A DNA stretch of 40,472 nucleotides from Sporosarcina sp. (GTDB lineage Bacteria > Bacillota > Bacilli > Bacillales_A > Planococcaceae), in assembly GCF_029257255.1 (NCBI RefSeq), contig NZ_JARICI010000023.1, forward strand, positions 1 to 40,472, given 5' to 3'. Below the pieces are notes generated by a model, which was given only the letters and a program-made list of their open reading frames with translations, searched no databases and was not told the DNA's origin. The first letter of the stretch is position 1; every line of letters begins with the position of its first letter. A program made the translations under genes and the position numbers. Below, piece by piece: positions 24,893 to 33,490 of this stretch.

Positions 24893-25198
24893 CTAAATCA
24901 TCTTCAATAACGCGTCTGTCCCCTTCATTCCTGCAGTGATTCCGAGCTGTTCTGCTTCCAGCGTAACCGATTCCAGCGGTGCCGCCAGCAACTGTTCGAT
25001 CGTTTTCACTCCGACTGCACGCCCGGCGATAATTTTTCTGTCTGCCAGCACACTGTTCAGCAAGCCCACATCAAGCGCTCCGCACATAATATAACCGGTG
25101 TCATTTGAAACGGTCAGCAACGTCGTTTTCGGTAATTTTACTGTTACCGCCTGGAATGTCTCTCCATTAATTATTATCGTTTGATTTTCGATCAACAT
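24893..25198 (-). CDS. yunC: YunC family protein (DUF1805)
   Basis: 101 residues, the usual size for YunC. The diagnostic core is clear: GYIMCGALDVGLLN, then RKIIAGRAVGVKTIEQLL and APLESVTLEAEQLGITAGM. The B. subtilis protein is a small soluble alpha/beta protein of unknown function, with known structure of relatives. GGGG lies before the ATG within an unusual palindrome (25208-25234) that covers the ribosome site and a possible -10. The stop codon touches a bidirectional terminator. Confidence 0.88.
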   Translation of the reverse strand: MLIENQTIIINGETFQAVTVKLPKTTLLTVSNDTGYIMCGALDVGLLNSVLADRKIIAGRAVGVKTIEQLLAAPLESVTLEAEQLGITAGMKGTDALLKMI

Positions 25199-25207
25199 AC
25201 CCGCCCC

Positions 25208-25234
25208 TTTCGCTTTCAGTATATGAAAGCGAAA
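25208..25234. promoter_or_regulatory. Perfect 11-base palindrome at the YunC ribosome site
   Basis: TTTCGCTTTCA and TGAAAGCGAAA flank GTATA. On the minus strand it includes TATACT (possible -10) and runs into AAAGGGG, the ribosome site. It could be an operator or an RNA hairpin partly hiding the ribosome site. Confidence 0.5.
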
Positions 25235-25265
25235 GCATATTGTTGCCTACTGCATCTGAAGTAGT

Positions 25266-25307
25266 AAAAAGCCTCTCAGACACTTTAAACAGCGTGAGAA
25301 GCTTTTT
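25266..25307 (-). terminator. Intrinsic terminator of the cyclase/HD-GYP operon
   Basis: AAAAAGCTTCTCA pairs with TGAGAGGCTTTTT (one G-U); the 5' arm lies in the last codons and the stop codon sits in the loop. Confidence 0.85.
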
Positions 25308-27108
25308 CATTCATTGTAAAGCGTACTAAATCGATCTCATCTTCAACCCCCTGTAAATATGCGGTATAAAATTCTTTGCCCAGTTCAATGATTGCGGGCT
25401 GTTCTTCGGCCAGCCGTTCATAGACATCCCTGTGGATTACCAAGTCCCCACCTGTGCTCTGATTCTGGATTCGGGCCGCTTTGTTTACAGTTCTTCCGAA
25501 ATAATCAAGAAGATCATTGGCGTTGACCGCGATGACAGCACCTGTATGGAAGCCGATTTTTACTTGAACTGACTGGGTTAGCTTTTCATTCAGCTGGTCC
25601 ATGCTACGCTGAATCGCAATAGCTGCTTCAAAGGCATCCAAATCACTCGCAAATGCAGCCATTACCGAGTCACCGATGGTTTTCACCACTGTACCTTTAT
25701 GTTCTTTAATATGCTTCAACAAGTAATCAAAGTGTTTCTGGACATCAGTATACGCCATCGCATCACCGATTCTTTCATACAATTGGGTAGAGTTTTTTAA
25801 GTCAGTAAATAATATTGCCATATGACCGACGCCAATTTGCAACCCGGGCGCGAGGACTTCTGTGCCAAGCAAGTCGCGGAACAGTTGCAAGGATGTAACT
25901 TCCCTCGCTGTAAGTGCATAGGAATCCCAGTCTTGTTTTTCAATGACCAATACGATTTCCACATCCGTTTCATTGGCAATTTCGTATTGCTTTGCCTGCT
26001 GAATGAGCGGCTGCACAAATCCTTCTGATGTATACGTGATAGCTGCGGATTCACAAATCGTTTCGTCAATATCTGCAATTACATTGTATTTCAGCACACG
26101 GCATCTGAGTGATTCCTTGACAATTGGCCAATGAATCGTTTTCTTGCTGTGCGCCGGAATTCTGAATTGGCCAAGAATGTGTGGTGACTCAATTGGTCCA
26201 TTGATGCAAAATATCTCTTGGGAAGTCTCACGGATAGCTGCATTGACGTGAAACTTCATCTGTACATAGCGATCAAAATCCAGTTCATAATCAACACCGC
26301 ATAATTCACAGTGTACTGTATTGGTCATCTGTTTCAGCACGGACGCTTTTCCTTTAGGCACCCGGCAGTTCGGGCACATAAGATTCCAGTCATAATCAAG
26401 CAGACCGGCGGCGTTGGCGAATAAAAAAAGCTCGACCGTTTCAAAGCGGTCGAAACTGTGGCTGTCCGCCCATCGATAAGGCTGGATATCCGTTACTTCA
26501 TCATCCGAGCCATAGCGAATTGTATCGGCAAGTGCGTCGATCAATTCTTCATTCGGAAATGATTCCCTCAACAGTGTCAAGGCATTTTCCAAGCGTGAAA
26601 TCTCTACTTCCACCTTCATTTTTCCGAGAGGAACTTTTTTTCCCTGTGTATTTTCAAATTCCGAAGCATAGGTAATCATATTTCTCAGCTGTGGATAGAC
26701 GATTGTGCGCAAGGCAATGACTCCTACTATGCTGCGGCATGTAAAATCTCCGGTCAAAAGCATTTTCGTCTTCCCCTCCGGCAGAGCCTCTACACTCACG
26801 CTCCATAAGACGGACTTGTATGGTCCCTCGACATACTCACGTTCCACTGAATAATGAGAGTGGCGCACCCATTCATACACATGCTCTTTCCACTTCATTT
26901 TTATGATCCCCATAACGGATGCATCAGCCCAGCGAATAAGCTGCTGGTCATCTTCTGTGAACTGCTTAAAATTAACGGGAAACAATCCTGCATATCTGTT
27001 CAATTCATTTGTGTCAGCTAAAAGATCCCACAGAGCTGTCAGTTCCAGATCCAGCACTTTTTCATCACGAAAATGAAGCGTTTTCGCCATATTACCTATC
27101 ACATCCAT
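25285..27108 (-). CDS. Class III adenylate/guanylate cyclase with START-like and zinc-ribbon domains
   Basis: 607 residues. About 10-160 is a START/SRPBCC-like domain; 245-270 holds a zinc ribbon (CPNC and CELC, the DUF5939 type). Residues 426-600 are a class III nucleotide cyclase domain: FTDLKNS with metal Asp436, VVKTIGDSVMAAF with metal Asp480, and NKAARIQ with the transition-state Asn542 and Arg546. All catalytic residues are present, so it should be active; cAMP is the default product but cGMP cannot be excluded. No membrane helix. The first ATG (27108) overlaps the preceding gene but lacks a ribosome site; the ATG at 27090, behind TAGGT, is an equal candidate. Confidence 0.88.
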   Translation of the reverse strand: MDVIGNMAKTLHFRDEKVLDLELTALWDLLADTNELNRYAGLFPVNFKQFTEDDQQLIRWADASVMGIIKMKWKEHVYEWVRHSHYSVEREYVEGPYKSVLWSVSVEALPEGKTKMLLTGDFTCRSIVGVIALRTIVYPQLRNMITYASEFENTQGKKVPLGKMKVEVEISRLENALTLLRESFPNEELIDALADTIRYGSDDEVTDIQPYRWADSHSFDRFETVELFLFANAAGLLDYDWNLMCPNCRVPKGKASVLKQMTNTVHCELCGVDYELDFDRYVQMKFHVNAAIRETSQEIFCINGPIESPHILGQFRIPAHSKKTIHWPIVKESLRCRVLKYNVIADIDETICESAAITYTSEGFVQPLIQQAKQYEIANETDVEIVLVIEKQDWDSYALTAREVTSLQLFRDLLGTEVLAPGLQIGVGHMAILFTDLKNSTQLYERIGDAMAYTDVQKHFDYLLKHIKEHKGTVVKTIGDSVMAAFASDLDAFEAAIAIQRSMDQLNEKLTQSVQVKIGFHTGAVIAVNANDLLDYFGRTVNKAARIQNQSTGGDLVIHRDVYERLAEEQPAIIELGKEFYTAYLQGVEDEIDLVRFTMNEKASHAV

Positions 27109-28243
27109 CTACAAATTCATCCCGTATTTCAATGAATCGATCTAAATTTTCCAGAAACAAATCAACAAGCCCTGGATCAAATTGTTTGCCTCGTTCTTCC
27201 TTCATGTACGCGGTAATTTTCTCTAGGGGCCAGGCTTTCTTATAAACACGGTCACTGCCGAGTGCATCAAAGACATCTGCTACAGCGGTAATCCGACCGT
27301 ACAGATGAATATCTTCACCCTTTTTACCTGCCGGATAGCCATTGCCGTCATAGCGTTCATGATGTTCATTGGCGATAATTGCAGCAATTTGCAGCAGTTC
27401 GCGTTTGGAATTTTTAAAGACATTATGTCCGATGGTCGTATGCTGTTTCATTAGGGAAAACTCTTCTTCTGTCAGTTTACCGGGCTTTAATAGAATGCTG
27501 TCGGGGATCGCGACTTTTCCGATGTCATGCATAGGAGAAGCATATTTGAACTTCAGCGCTTCGTGATCCGGGATGCCGGCCAGACATGCCAGTAGATACG
27601 AATACTTCGCTACACGTTTGACGTGGAATCCGGTTTCTTGTGACCGACTCTCACCGATTTCCCCCATCGTGACAATAATTTCCTTCTGTGTTTCTACGAG
27701 TTCATTGCGCAAAATGATGGCTTCCAGTGATTTCCCTGTAAAATTGGAAGCGATTTTCAGCACATCCAAATCCCGATTAGTAAAAGCTTTCGTTTCTGTT
27801 AATTTATTAATAGCCTGATATGCACCGATTATCTCTCCATCTGCATTCCGAAATGGAATACAGAGAACAGAAGTAGTTTGATAGCCTGTTTCTTCATCGA
27901 CTGTCCAATTAAAACGGGAATCTGCATATGCATCTTCAATAATCAGTTCTTCCCCTGTTTGAATGGAATGGCCAACAAAGCCACTGTCTTCAGGTATCGT
28001 TATAGTCTTTACCCCATGTCCACCGACTGTCCAGAGCGTTTTTTCATTTGGTTCATGAAGCCAGACGGAACATCGGTCAGCAGACACTAGCTCTCTGCCT
28101 AAATCAGCTAAATTCATGACAAGCTTTTTCATATCTGTTTCGACTGATATTTTTGTCATATATTCAAATATGACAGAAAGAAGCCGGTCTGATTTAGTAT
28201 TCAAAGGTTCGTTAGTAGAAAATAATTTTGATGTAGTTGGCAT
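27092..28243 (-). CDS. GAF and HD-GYP domain cyclic dinucleotide phosphodiesterase
   Basis: 383 residues from ATG 28243, nine bases after GGGGGG; a longer in-frame start (28303) has no ribosome site. A GAF domain (about 25-180) probably senses a small ligand or redox state. A short signalling helix leads to the HD-GYP domain: MHDIGK with the metal pair His239-Asp240, then EHHERYDGNGYP (293-304), the full HD-GYP signature. Such enzymes hydrolyse c-di-GMP or related dinucleotides. The stop is at or within the start of the downstream cyclase gene, so the two are translationally linked. Confidence 0.92.
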   Translation of the reverse strand: MPTTSKLFSTNEPLNTKSDRLLSVIFEYMTKISVETDMKKLVMNLADLGRELVSADRCSVWLHEPNEKTLWTVGGHGVKTITIPEDSGFVGHSIQTGEELIIEDAYADSRFNWTVDEETGYQTTSVLCIPFRNADGEIIGAYQAINKLTETKAFTNRDLDVLKIASNFTGKSLEAIILRNELVETQKEIIVTMGEIGESRSQETGFHVKRVAKYSYLLACLAGIPDHEALKFKYASPMHDIGKVAIPDSILLKPGKLTEEEFSLMKQHTTIGHNVFKNSKRELLQIAAIIANEHHERYDGNGYPAGKKGEDIHLYGRITAVADVFDALGSDRVYKKAWPLEKITAYMKEERGKQFDPGLVDLFLENLDRFIEIRDEFVDGCDR

Positions 28244-28287
28244 CGTTGGTGCCCCCCATTTATAATAGCTTTTTAACTTTTCTATAT

Positions 28288-28316
28288 ATGTTAATGTTAT
28301 CATGATACGTATTCAA
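28288..28316 (-). promoter_or_regulatory. Sigma-A promoter of the HD-GYP/cyclase operon
   Basis: Minus strand TTGAAT (28311-28316), 17 bases, TAACAT (28288-28293); the -10 is preceded by an identical TAACAT. Confidence 0.5.
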
Positions 28317-28360
28317 AACACAGTTACTTGGTTATAATTCTTCGTTTGGAGGAGCGCCTA

Positions 28361-28587
28361 ATGAACCTTTTCACATATGTACTGCTCGGTCATTTAGTAG
28401 GTGATTATTTATTACAGACCTCTTGGATGGCTATGAATAAGGCATATAAATGGCTCCCATTATTGACTCACTGCTTTATTTATACTCTTTCAGTGTGTGC
28501 AGCGATGGTAATTGGCTAATTATTATGACTGATCAAGTATTTCATTTGCTAATTTTGGGATTCATTGCACATTTCTTTTATCGGTGA
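28361..28587 (+). pseudogene. Decayed DUF3307 membrane protein gene (internal deletion)
   Basis: The 5' part is good: GGAGGAG eight bases before ATG 28361, then MNLFTYVLLGHLVGDYLLQT, typical for the start of DUF3307 proteins, up to a stop at 28519. Twenty codons of a different frame follow (28525-28587) reading MTDQVFHLLILGFIAHFFYR, which looks like the usual C-terminal DQ-x-H-L-L helix of the same family. The middle part, including the second half of the membrane bundle, is missing. Family members are around 115 residues or more. I read this as one gene with an internal deletion and frame change, followed by an intact terminator. A 52-residue stand-alone protein is possible. Confidence 0.6.
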
Positions 28588-28602
28588 ATAGTACTAAAAT
28601 AC

Positions 28603-28623
28603 AAGTTCTCTTTTCGAGAACTT
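28603..28623 (+). terminator. Intrinsic terminator after the DUF3307 remnant
   Basis: AAGTTCTC/GAGAACTT with loop TTTTC, then TTTATTTTT. Confidence 0.85.
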
Positions 28624-28767
28624 TTTATTTTTGTATAAACAAGAACTTAAGTCTTAGTTTTCTTTCAAAAAATAGAATAAAACACTTGTATTTTCTTGGG
28701 TGTTTGCCGTATTATAGAAAAATGTTACGAAGATGATTCGTTTCAAACAATTCATAAGGAGAGTGGC

Positions 28768-30105
28768 ATGATGGGAAGCATTACAAAAGAAAACATTTAT
28801 AAGTTAGTGGAAGAGCAGAATGTGAATTTCATTCGTCTTCAGTTTACCGATATTTTTGGCATAATTAAAAACGTAGAGATCCCGATCAGCCAGCTCGAAA
28901 AAGCCCTGGACAACAAGATGATGTTTGACGGATCGTCTATCGAAGGATTTGTACGGATTGAGGAATCAGACATGTATTTGGTTCCTGACTTGAATACTTG
29001 GATGGTATTTCCCTGGCCTTCAGGTAAAGGACGGGTTGCGCGTTTAATCTGTGATGTCTACTTGGCAAACGGTCAGCCGTTCCCAGGGGATCCACGGGGT
29101 AATTTGAAGCGCGTCATTCAAGAAATGAAAGAGCTCGGATTCACAGATTTCAATTTAGGGCCTGAGCCGGAATTTTTTCTATTTAAACTGGATGAAAATA
29201 AACAGCCTACAATGGAACTGAACGATCATGGGGATTATTTTGATTTAGCACCGATGGACTTAGGTGAAAATTGCCGTCGGGATATTGTACTGGAATTGGA
29301 AGAACTCGGTTTCGAAGTAGAAGCGTCACATCACGAAGCTGCACCTGGCCAGCATGAAATTGATTTTAAATATGCCGATGTCTTAACGGCCTGCGATAAT
29401 ATTCAGACGTTTAAATTAGTTGTCAAAACGATGGCTCGCAAACATGGGCTGCATGCAACCTTTATGCCGAAACCGTTGTACGGCGTTAGCGGTTCAGGGA
29501 TGCATTGTAATGTATCGTTATTCAAAGACGGAGAAAATGTCTTTTTTGAGGAAGCAGGCGAACGTCAATTGAGCGAAACCGCCTATCAGTTTATGGCGGG
29601 CGTACTAGAACATGTACGCGGGTTCACGGCAATCACCAATCCAACCGTCAACTCTTACAAACGCTTAGTTCCTGGCTATGAAGCACCCTGCTATGTTGCC
29701 TGGTCCGCACAGAACCGCAGTCCACTCATACGGATTCCTGCATCACGCGGCATGAGCACTCGTGTCGAAGTTCGTTCGGTTGACTCTTCTGCCAATCCGT
29801 ATTTAGCGATGGCAGCCATCTTAAAGGCTGGTCTCGACGGAATTAAGCGCGAGCTGCAGCCGCCTGCTCCGGTAGATCGTAATATTTATGAAATGAAACC
29901 GGCAGAGCTTGCTGAAAATAATATTGGTATGCTGCCGACTGACTTAGATCATGCGTTAATTGCTTTGTCAGAAGATGCGGTCATACAGGATGCCCTAGGC
30001 AAACATATCTGCGCGAACTTCACTGAAGCAAAACACAGAGAGTGGGAAAGCTACAGAATTACTGTACACCCATGGGAAATTGAAAGATATATGAAAATGT
30101 ATTAA
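28768..30105 (+). CDS. glnA: Glutamine synthetase, type I
   Basis: Makes glutamine from glutamate, ammonia and ATP. 445 residues from ATG 28768 (or 28771), behind AAGGAG; the open frame extends 24 codons upstream without a ribosome site. Signatures are clear: [47 protein letters not shown], the ATP-binding [31 protein letters not shown] and the RIP / RVEVRS active-site segments. Length and the GFVRIEES loop (Arg involved in feedback inhibition in Bacillus) fit the GSI-alpha type. Unlike the B. subtilis locus there is no glnR upstream, and I found no convincing GlnR/TnrA box, so this may be a second glnA. A promoter candidate TTGTAT-18-TATTAT precedes it. Confidence 0.96.
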   Translation: MMGSITKENIYKLVEEQNVNFIRLQFTDIFGIIKNVEIPISQLEKALDNKMMFDGSSIEGFVRIEESDMYLVPDLNTWMVFPWPSGKGRVARLICDVYLANGQPFPGDPRGNLKRVIQEMKELGFTDFNLGPEPEFFLFKLDENKQPTMELNDHGDYFDLAPMDLGENCRRDIVLELEELGFEVEASHHEAAPGQHEIDFKYADVLTACDNIQTFKLVVKTMARKHGLHATFMPKPLYGVSGSGMHCNVSLFKDGENVFFEEAGERQLSETAYQFMAGVLEHVRGFTAITNPTVNSYKRLVPGYEAPCYVAWSAQNRSPLIRIPASRGMSTRVEVRSVDSSANPYLAMAAILKAGLDGIKRELQPPAPVDRNIYEMKPAELAENNIGMLPTDLDHALIALSEDAVIQDALGKHICANFTEAKHREWESYRITVHPWEIERYMKMY

Positions 30106-30109
30106 GCAA

Positions 30110-30131
30110 AGCGACTGCTGCGGCGGTCGCT
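30110..30131 (+). terminator. Intrinsic terminator of glnA
   Basis: AGCGACTGC/GCGGTCGCT with loop TGCG (one G-U pair), then TTTTT. Confidence 0.88.
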
Positions 30132-30155
30132 TTTTTCTATGTGTAATCGCTTCTA

Positions 30156-30184
30156 TTGTTCATTCAACGTCTGCAGTTTACTAT
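30156..30184 (+). promoter_or_regulatory. Sigma-A promoter of the amidohydrolase gene
   Basis: TTGTTC (30156-30161), 17 bases, TACTAT (30179-30184). Confidence 0.55.
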
Positions 30185-30207
30185 AGTAGATACGAGGAGG
30201 AATCGGC

Positions 30208-31782
30208 ATGAAGACGATTTGGCATAACGCGCTGTTTTATACGATGCAAAATGAAGGACATACAATAGAAGCACTTGTAACAGAAAATGAAAAAATCATT
30301 GCAACCGGTTCCTATGAACAATTAAAAATAAATGCTGAGCAGGAAATCAACTTACAGGGTGCAGTCGTCTTCCCCGGTTTCATCGACAATCATATGCACA
30401 TTATTGGTCAGGGAGAGAAGCTACTGAGGCTGGATCTTTCTAACGATGCTTCTTCTGATGAATTAATGGAGATGCTGCTAGGAGCCTACAAAGATTTGCC
30501 AGAAGATGAGTGGTTCATTGGAGAAGGTTGGGATGAAAATAATTTTCCTGATCAAAAAATCTTCACACGTTATGAGCTCGATCTTGTCACAAAGTCACCT
30601 ATGTTGCTGAAGCGAACATGCTGGCATGCGGCGATTGTTAATTCGAGAGCGCTGGAACTTGCCGGCATCACAAAAGACACGCCAGATCCAGAAGACGGCG
30701 TGATTGAGCGTGATGAAAAAGGTGAACCGACAGGACTGTTGAAAGAAGGCGCAATGCATCGGGTTCTGGAGTTATTACCTGATCCGAGTGAAGCTTATGT
30801 TACAAAAGCGCTACAGACATCGGTTGATCATTTGCTGTCTGTTGGATTAACAGGCGTCGTGACAGATGACTTGGGCTATTACGGCAATTACCATACTCCT
30901 TTACAGGCATTTACAAATGTATTGGGAGGACCACGTAAATTCCGCGCGCATCTATTGCGGCATTTCAGCGTCTTCCAGCAGTTAATGGATGATGGGACAA
31001 CGTACAATGAACCGTGGGCAGAACCGGGTGAAATGAAGTTTTTCATTGACGGAGCTTTCGGCGGCAGTACAGCTTTGCTGAGCGAGCCTTATACGGATGA
31101 ACCTAATAATACGGGCACTACTGTTTTGACGGATGTAGAAATGGAAGAGCTAGTGAAACTGGCGCGCAGTTACGGTGAAGCAGTCGCGATACATATGATC
31201 GGTGACCTGGCAGTTGAAAAAGCACTGGATGTGATTGAAAAATATCCTGCGCCTGCCGGCAAGCGTGATCGTTTTATCCATGTCTGTCTGCTTCGTGACG
31301 ACTTGGTTGAGCGGATGGAAAAGCTTCCAATCGTCTTGGATATCCAGCCCGCTTTCGTCCCTTCTGATTTCCCATGGATCAAAGATCGTCTCGGAATGGA
31401 ACGAATGGACTGGGCATATGCATGGAAGCGGCTGATTGACAGAAAATTCATTGTCGGTGGGGGTTCAGACGCGCCGATTGAGGACGCAAACCCCTTGCTT
31501 GGCATGCATGCCGCAATCACGAGACGTCAGCCCGATGAAAAGCACGAAGGCTATTTACCGGATGAAAAACTCAGCCGCTATCAAGCCGTTCAGCTGTTCA
31601 CTTCAGGAGCTGCCGCCACAATCGGCAAAGCTGCTTCACGCGGTCGTTTAGCAGAAGGCTTTGACGCTGATTTTACGATACTTTCTGAAGATTTATTTGC
31701 AGCGGACGTGGATAGAATACCGGATATTCCTGTTTATATGACAGTCGTTGCCGGGGAAATTATGTACAAATCGCGTGGCTGA
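30208..31782 (+). CDS. Amidohydrolase, YtcJ type (amidohydrolase 3 family)
   Basis: Predicted metal-dependent hydrolase of amide or related bonds, cytoplasmic, 524 residues. The metal-binding HxH is in PGFIDNHMHI near residue 60; further family features are GEGWDENNF, KRTCWHAAIVNSRAL, KFFIDGAFGGSTALL, the His in AIHMIGD and IHVCLL, and the closing Asp in VGGGSDAPIEDANPLLGM. GAGGAGG precedes the ATG. Members of this family range from N-substituted formamide deformylases to uncharacterised enzymes, so the substrate is open. tspO follows 52 bases later, with its own promoter. Confidence 0.9.
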   Translation: MKTIWHNALFYTMQNEGHTIEALVTENEKIIATGSYEQLKINAEQEINLQGAVVFPGFIDNHMHIIGQGEKLLRLDLSNDASSDELMEMLLGAYKDLPEDEWFIGEGWDENNFPDQKIFTRYELDLVTKSPMLLKRTCWHAAIVNSRALELAGITKDTPDPEDGVIERDEKGEPTGLLKEGAMHRVLELLPDPSEAYVTKALQTSVDHLLSVGLTGVVTDDLGYYGNYHTPLQAFTNVLGGPRKFRAHLLRHFSVFQQLMDDGTTYNEPWAEPGEMKFFIDGAFGGSTALLSEPYTDEPNNTGTTVLTDVEMEELVKLARSYGEAVAIHMIGDLAVEKALDVIEKYPAPAGKRDRFIHVCLLRDDLVERMEKLPIVLDIQPAFVPSDFPWIKDRLGMERMDWAYAWKRLIDRKFIVGGGSDAPIEDANPLLGMHAAITRRQPDEKHEGYLPDEKLSRYQAVQLFTSGAAATIGKAASRGRLAEGFDADFTILSEDLFAADVDRIPDIPVYMTVVAGEIMYKSRG

Positions 31783-31784
31783 TA

Positions 31785-31809
31785 GTTTATTACAAAGAAG
31801 TTAGGGAAA
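31785..31809 (+). promoter_or_regulatory. Sigma-B promoter of tspO
   Basis: GTTTAT (31785-31790), 13 bases, GGGAAA (31804-31809), beginning right after the amidohydrolase stop. Confidence 0.72.
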
Positions 31810-31826
31810 ACTCTCCAAAAAGGAGT
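31808..31826 (+). promoter_or_regulatory. Hairpin covering the tspO ribosome site / weak terminator
   Basis: AAAACTCTCC can pair with GGAGTTTT across AAAAA (eight pairs, two-base bulge). The 3' arm contains the GGAG ribosome site and is followed by T. Its 5' arm lies mostly upstream of the start expected from the sigma-B promoter. Confidence 0.45.
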
Positions 31827-31833
31827 TTTTACT

Positions 31834-32331
31834 GTGGAACTGCTGAATGTAAATGGTAAAACTGATTGGAAAAAACTGACGCGCAATGTGCTGATTCCTG
31901 TAGTAGGCGGATCGATCGTCGGATGGCTGGCAAACCGCAATACACAGGAGCAATACGCCAAACTGGAAAAACCCTCTGTTTCTCCTCCAGGATCAGTATT
32001 CCCGATTGCGTGGACGGTGCTTTATACGATGATGGGTGTTGCGAATTATCGCGTGGAGGAAAAACAGGCGCAGCTGCGGCAACAGGATGATGCGACCCAG
32101 CTGTATGACGTCCAGCTTGGCCTTAATTTCCTGTGGTCCTTTCTCTTCTTCAAGTGGAATCTTCGTGGAACCGCATTAGTAGAGATGACAATCTTATTGG
32201 GCGCTATCGCACTGACGGCTTATGAGTTCAATAAGACAGACCGCACGGCAGGCGCTTTGATGGTGCCGTATATAGGCTGGGTACTGTACGCTTTAACTTT
32301 GAATTACTCTACCTGGAAATTGAATAAATGA
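31834..32331 (+). CDS. tspO: TspO/MBR family tryptophan-rich sensory membrane protein
   Basis: Five-helix membrane protein of the translocator/peripheral benzodiazepine receptor family, which binds porphyrins and other tetrapyrroles and is linked to oxidative stress. 165 residues. Conserved parts: KLEKPSVSPPGSVFPIAWTV, LYTMMGVANY, LGLNFLWSFLFFKW and the last helix WVLYALTLNYSTWKLN. GTG at 31834 follows AGGAG at eight bases. It carries a sigma-B promoter; the B. subtilis homologue (YtaB) is, as I recall, also in that regulon. A ribosome-site hairpin may limit translation from read-through mRNA. Confidence 0.92.
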   Translation: MELLNVNGKTDWKKLTRNVLIPVVGGSIVGWLANRNTQEQYAKLEKPSVSPPGSVFPIAWTVLYTMMGVANYRVEEKQAQLRQQDDATQLYDVQLGLNFLWSFLFFKWNLRGTALVEMTILLGAIALTAYEFNKTDRTAGALMVPYIGWVLYALTLNYSTWKLNK

Positions 32332-32372
32332 AAAAGCGTCCCAGCCATGAAATCATCGGCGGGACGCTTTTT
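32331..32372. terminator. Bidirectional terminator between tspO and the TM2-like gene
   Basis: AAAAAGCGTCCC/GGGACGCTTTTT with an inner GCC/GGC pairing; T tracts on both strands. Confidence 0.9.
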
Positions 32373-32382
32373 GTTATTTCTA

Positions 32383-32604
32383 CTAACCTCTATTCATACG
32401 CTCTGCTGTTTTATAGGCATCATACATACCCCAAATCCAAACGATCGGATACGTAACGAAACCGATGAGAACAAACATTAACAATGCATTGATACTCTGC
32501 AGTATAATAAGCAAAATCCCTTTTAAGATCTGTCCGTTATAAATTTGTCCGACACCAGTCCAGAAAAAACTCAGCACTGCGGCGATCCCCGGATGCTTTA
32601 ACAT
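32383..32604 (-). CDS. Small TM2-like membrane protein
   Basis: 73 residues from ATG 32604, behind AAGGAG. Two to three hydrophobic helices; the motif AVLSFFWTGVGQIYNGQILKG followed by IVWIWGMYDAYKTAERMN is the TM2-type pattern (short helix, GxGQxYxGxxxKG, second helix, D-x-Y at the end). Function unknown. A sigma-A promoter lies upstream; read-through from the YflT-like gene is possible because no terminator separates them. Confidence 0.78.
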   Translation of the reverse strand: MLKHPGIAAVLSFFWTGVGQIYNGQILKGILLIILQSINALLMFVLIGFVTYPIVWIWGMYDAYKTAERMNRG

Positions 32605-32638
32605 ACACTCTCTCCTTCCTGGCTGTTCCTTATCTCTT

Positions 32639-32667
32639 ATTTTACAGCATAAGCAGAAAGTGTACAA
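32639..32667 (-). promoter_or_regulatory. Sigma-A promoter of the TM2-like gene
   Basis: Minus strand TTGTAC (32662-32667), 17 bases, TAAAAT (32639-32644). Confidence 0.7.
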
Positions 32668-32693
32668 TAAACCACGATAAATGATTACTTAAT

Positions 32694-33449
32694 TTAGATC
32701 CGATCTTCATCCAGTCTTTGCTTTAATGTTTCTTCTCTGACGCGCTCGGCTTCCATCTCTTCCATTCGTCTTTGGTGCATCTTCACTTCGTCTTCAGCAA
32801 GACGTTGCTCACGCTCAAACAACATTTCATTCTCCGATAGACCGCGCTCCTGCTCTAATTCCGTCTCAGGCAGATTATCCAGTTCACCCGAATAAACTAT
32901 CTGGTCGACAGGACGTTCCATTACTGCTTCGCCGCCAACACGTCCATATTCATTATCACTTCTGATGCTTTGATTGGGAAGCGTTTCATTTAACCGAAAT
33001 GCGGGATCCCCGCCATTCAATTCTTGATCCGTCACACTTAGCCCGTTGGCTCCCAAATTCACGTCAGTTCCATTGCGGTTGACTCTGTAGTAATCTGTAT
33101 TCTTCATAAAACGCTGACTGACTTGTCCTTGGTCAACGTACAGAAGCATTCCACCCTGATCGATCTCGCGATAATACTGTTCTGTTTCGGCAGGTCCGAA
33201 GTCCAGTCCGTCAACCATTCGGTGTACATGATCTTCTCCTGAAATGAAGCCCATGAATCGATCCCACCATGAATCAGTAGCCGATTTAATCTCAGCATCT
33301 GTCCGGCTTCTAACCATTGTCAGCTGATCTTCGTCTTTTACCACCACGTATATATGATCTTCTGGCCAGCCTTCCCTCTTCAATTCATCCATACGTCGCA
33401 CCAGTTCTGTTTCATCAAAGTACATACCCATATATCGTTTAGTAGCCAT
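32694..33449 (-). CDS. General stress protein with YflT (17M) domain
   Basis: 251 residues. The N-terminal 100 residues match the YflT/17M heat-induced stress domain: GMYFDETELVRRMDELKREG, IYVVVKD, and the acidic GGMLLYVDQ near residue 100. The middle is a low-complexity Asn/Gly/Asp-rich linker; the end (about 195-251) is a strongly charged helical region rich in Glu, Arg and Met, probably a coiled coil, longer than in plain YflT. AGGAGGA precedes the ATG. A sigma-B promoter upstream agrees with YflT being a sigma-B protein in Bacillus. Biochemical function unknown. Confidence 0.82.
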   Translation of the reverse strand: MATKRYMGMYFDETELVRRMDELKREGWPEDHIYVVVKDEDQLTMVRSRTDAEIKSATDSWWDRFMGFISGEDHVHRMVDGLDFGPAETEQYYREIDQGGMLLYVDQGQVSQRFMKNTDYYRVNRNGTDVNLGANGLSVTDQELNGGDPAFRLNETLPNQSIRSDNEYGRVGGEAVMERPVDQIVYSGELDNLPETELEQERGLSENEMLFEREQRLAEDEVKMHQRRMEEMEAERVREETLKQRLDEDRI

Positions 33450-33490
33450 GTAAATCTCCTCCTAAGTTCGTTAACTGTTGTGTTTGTAAT

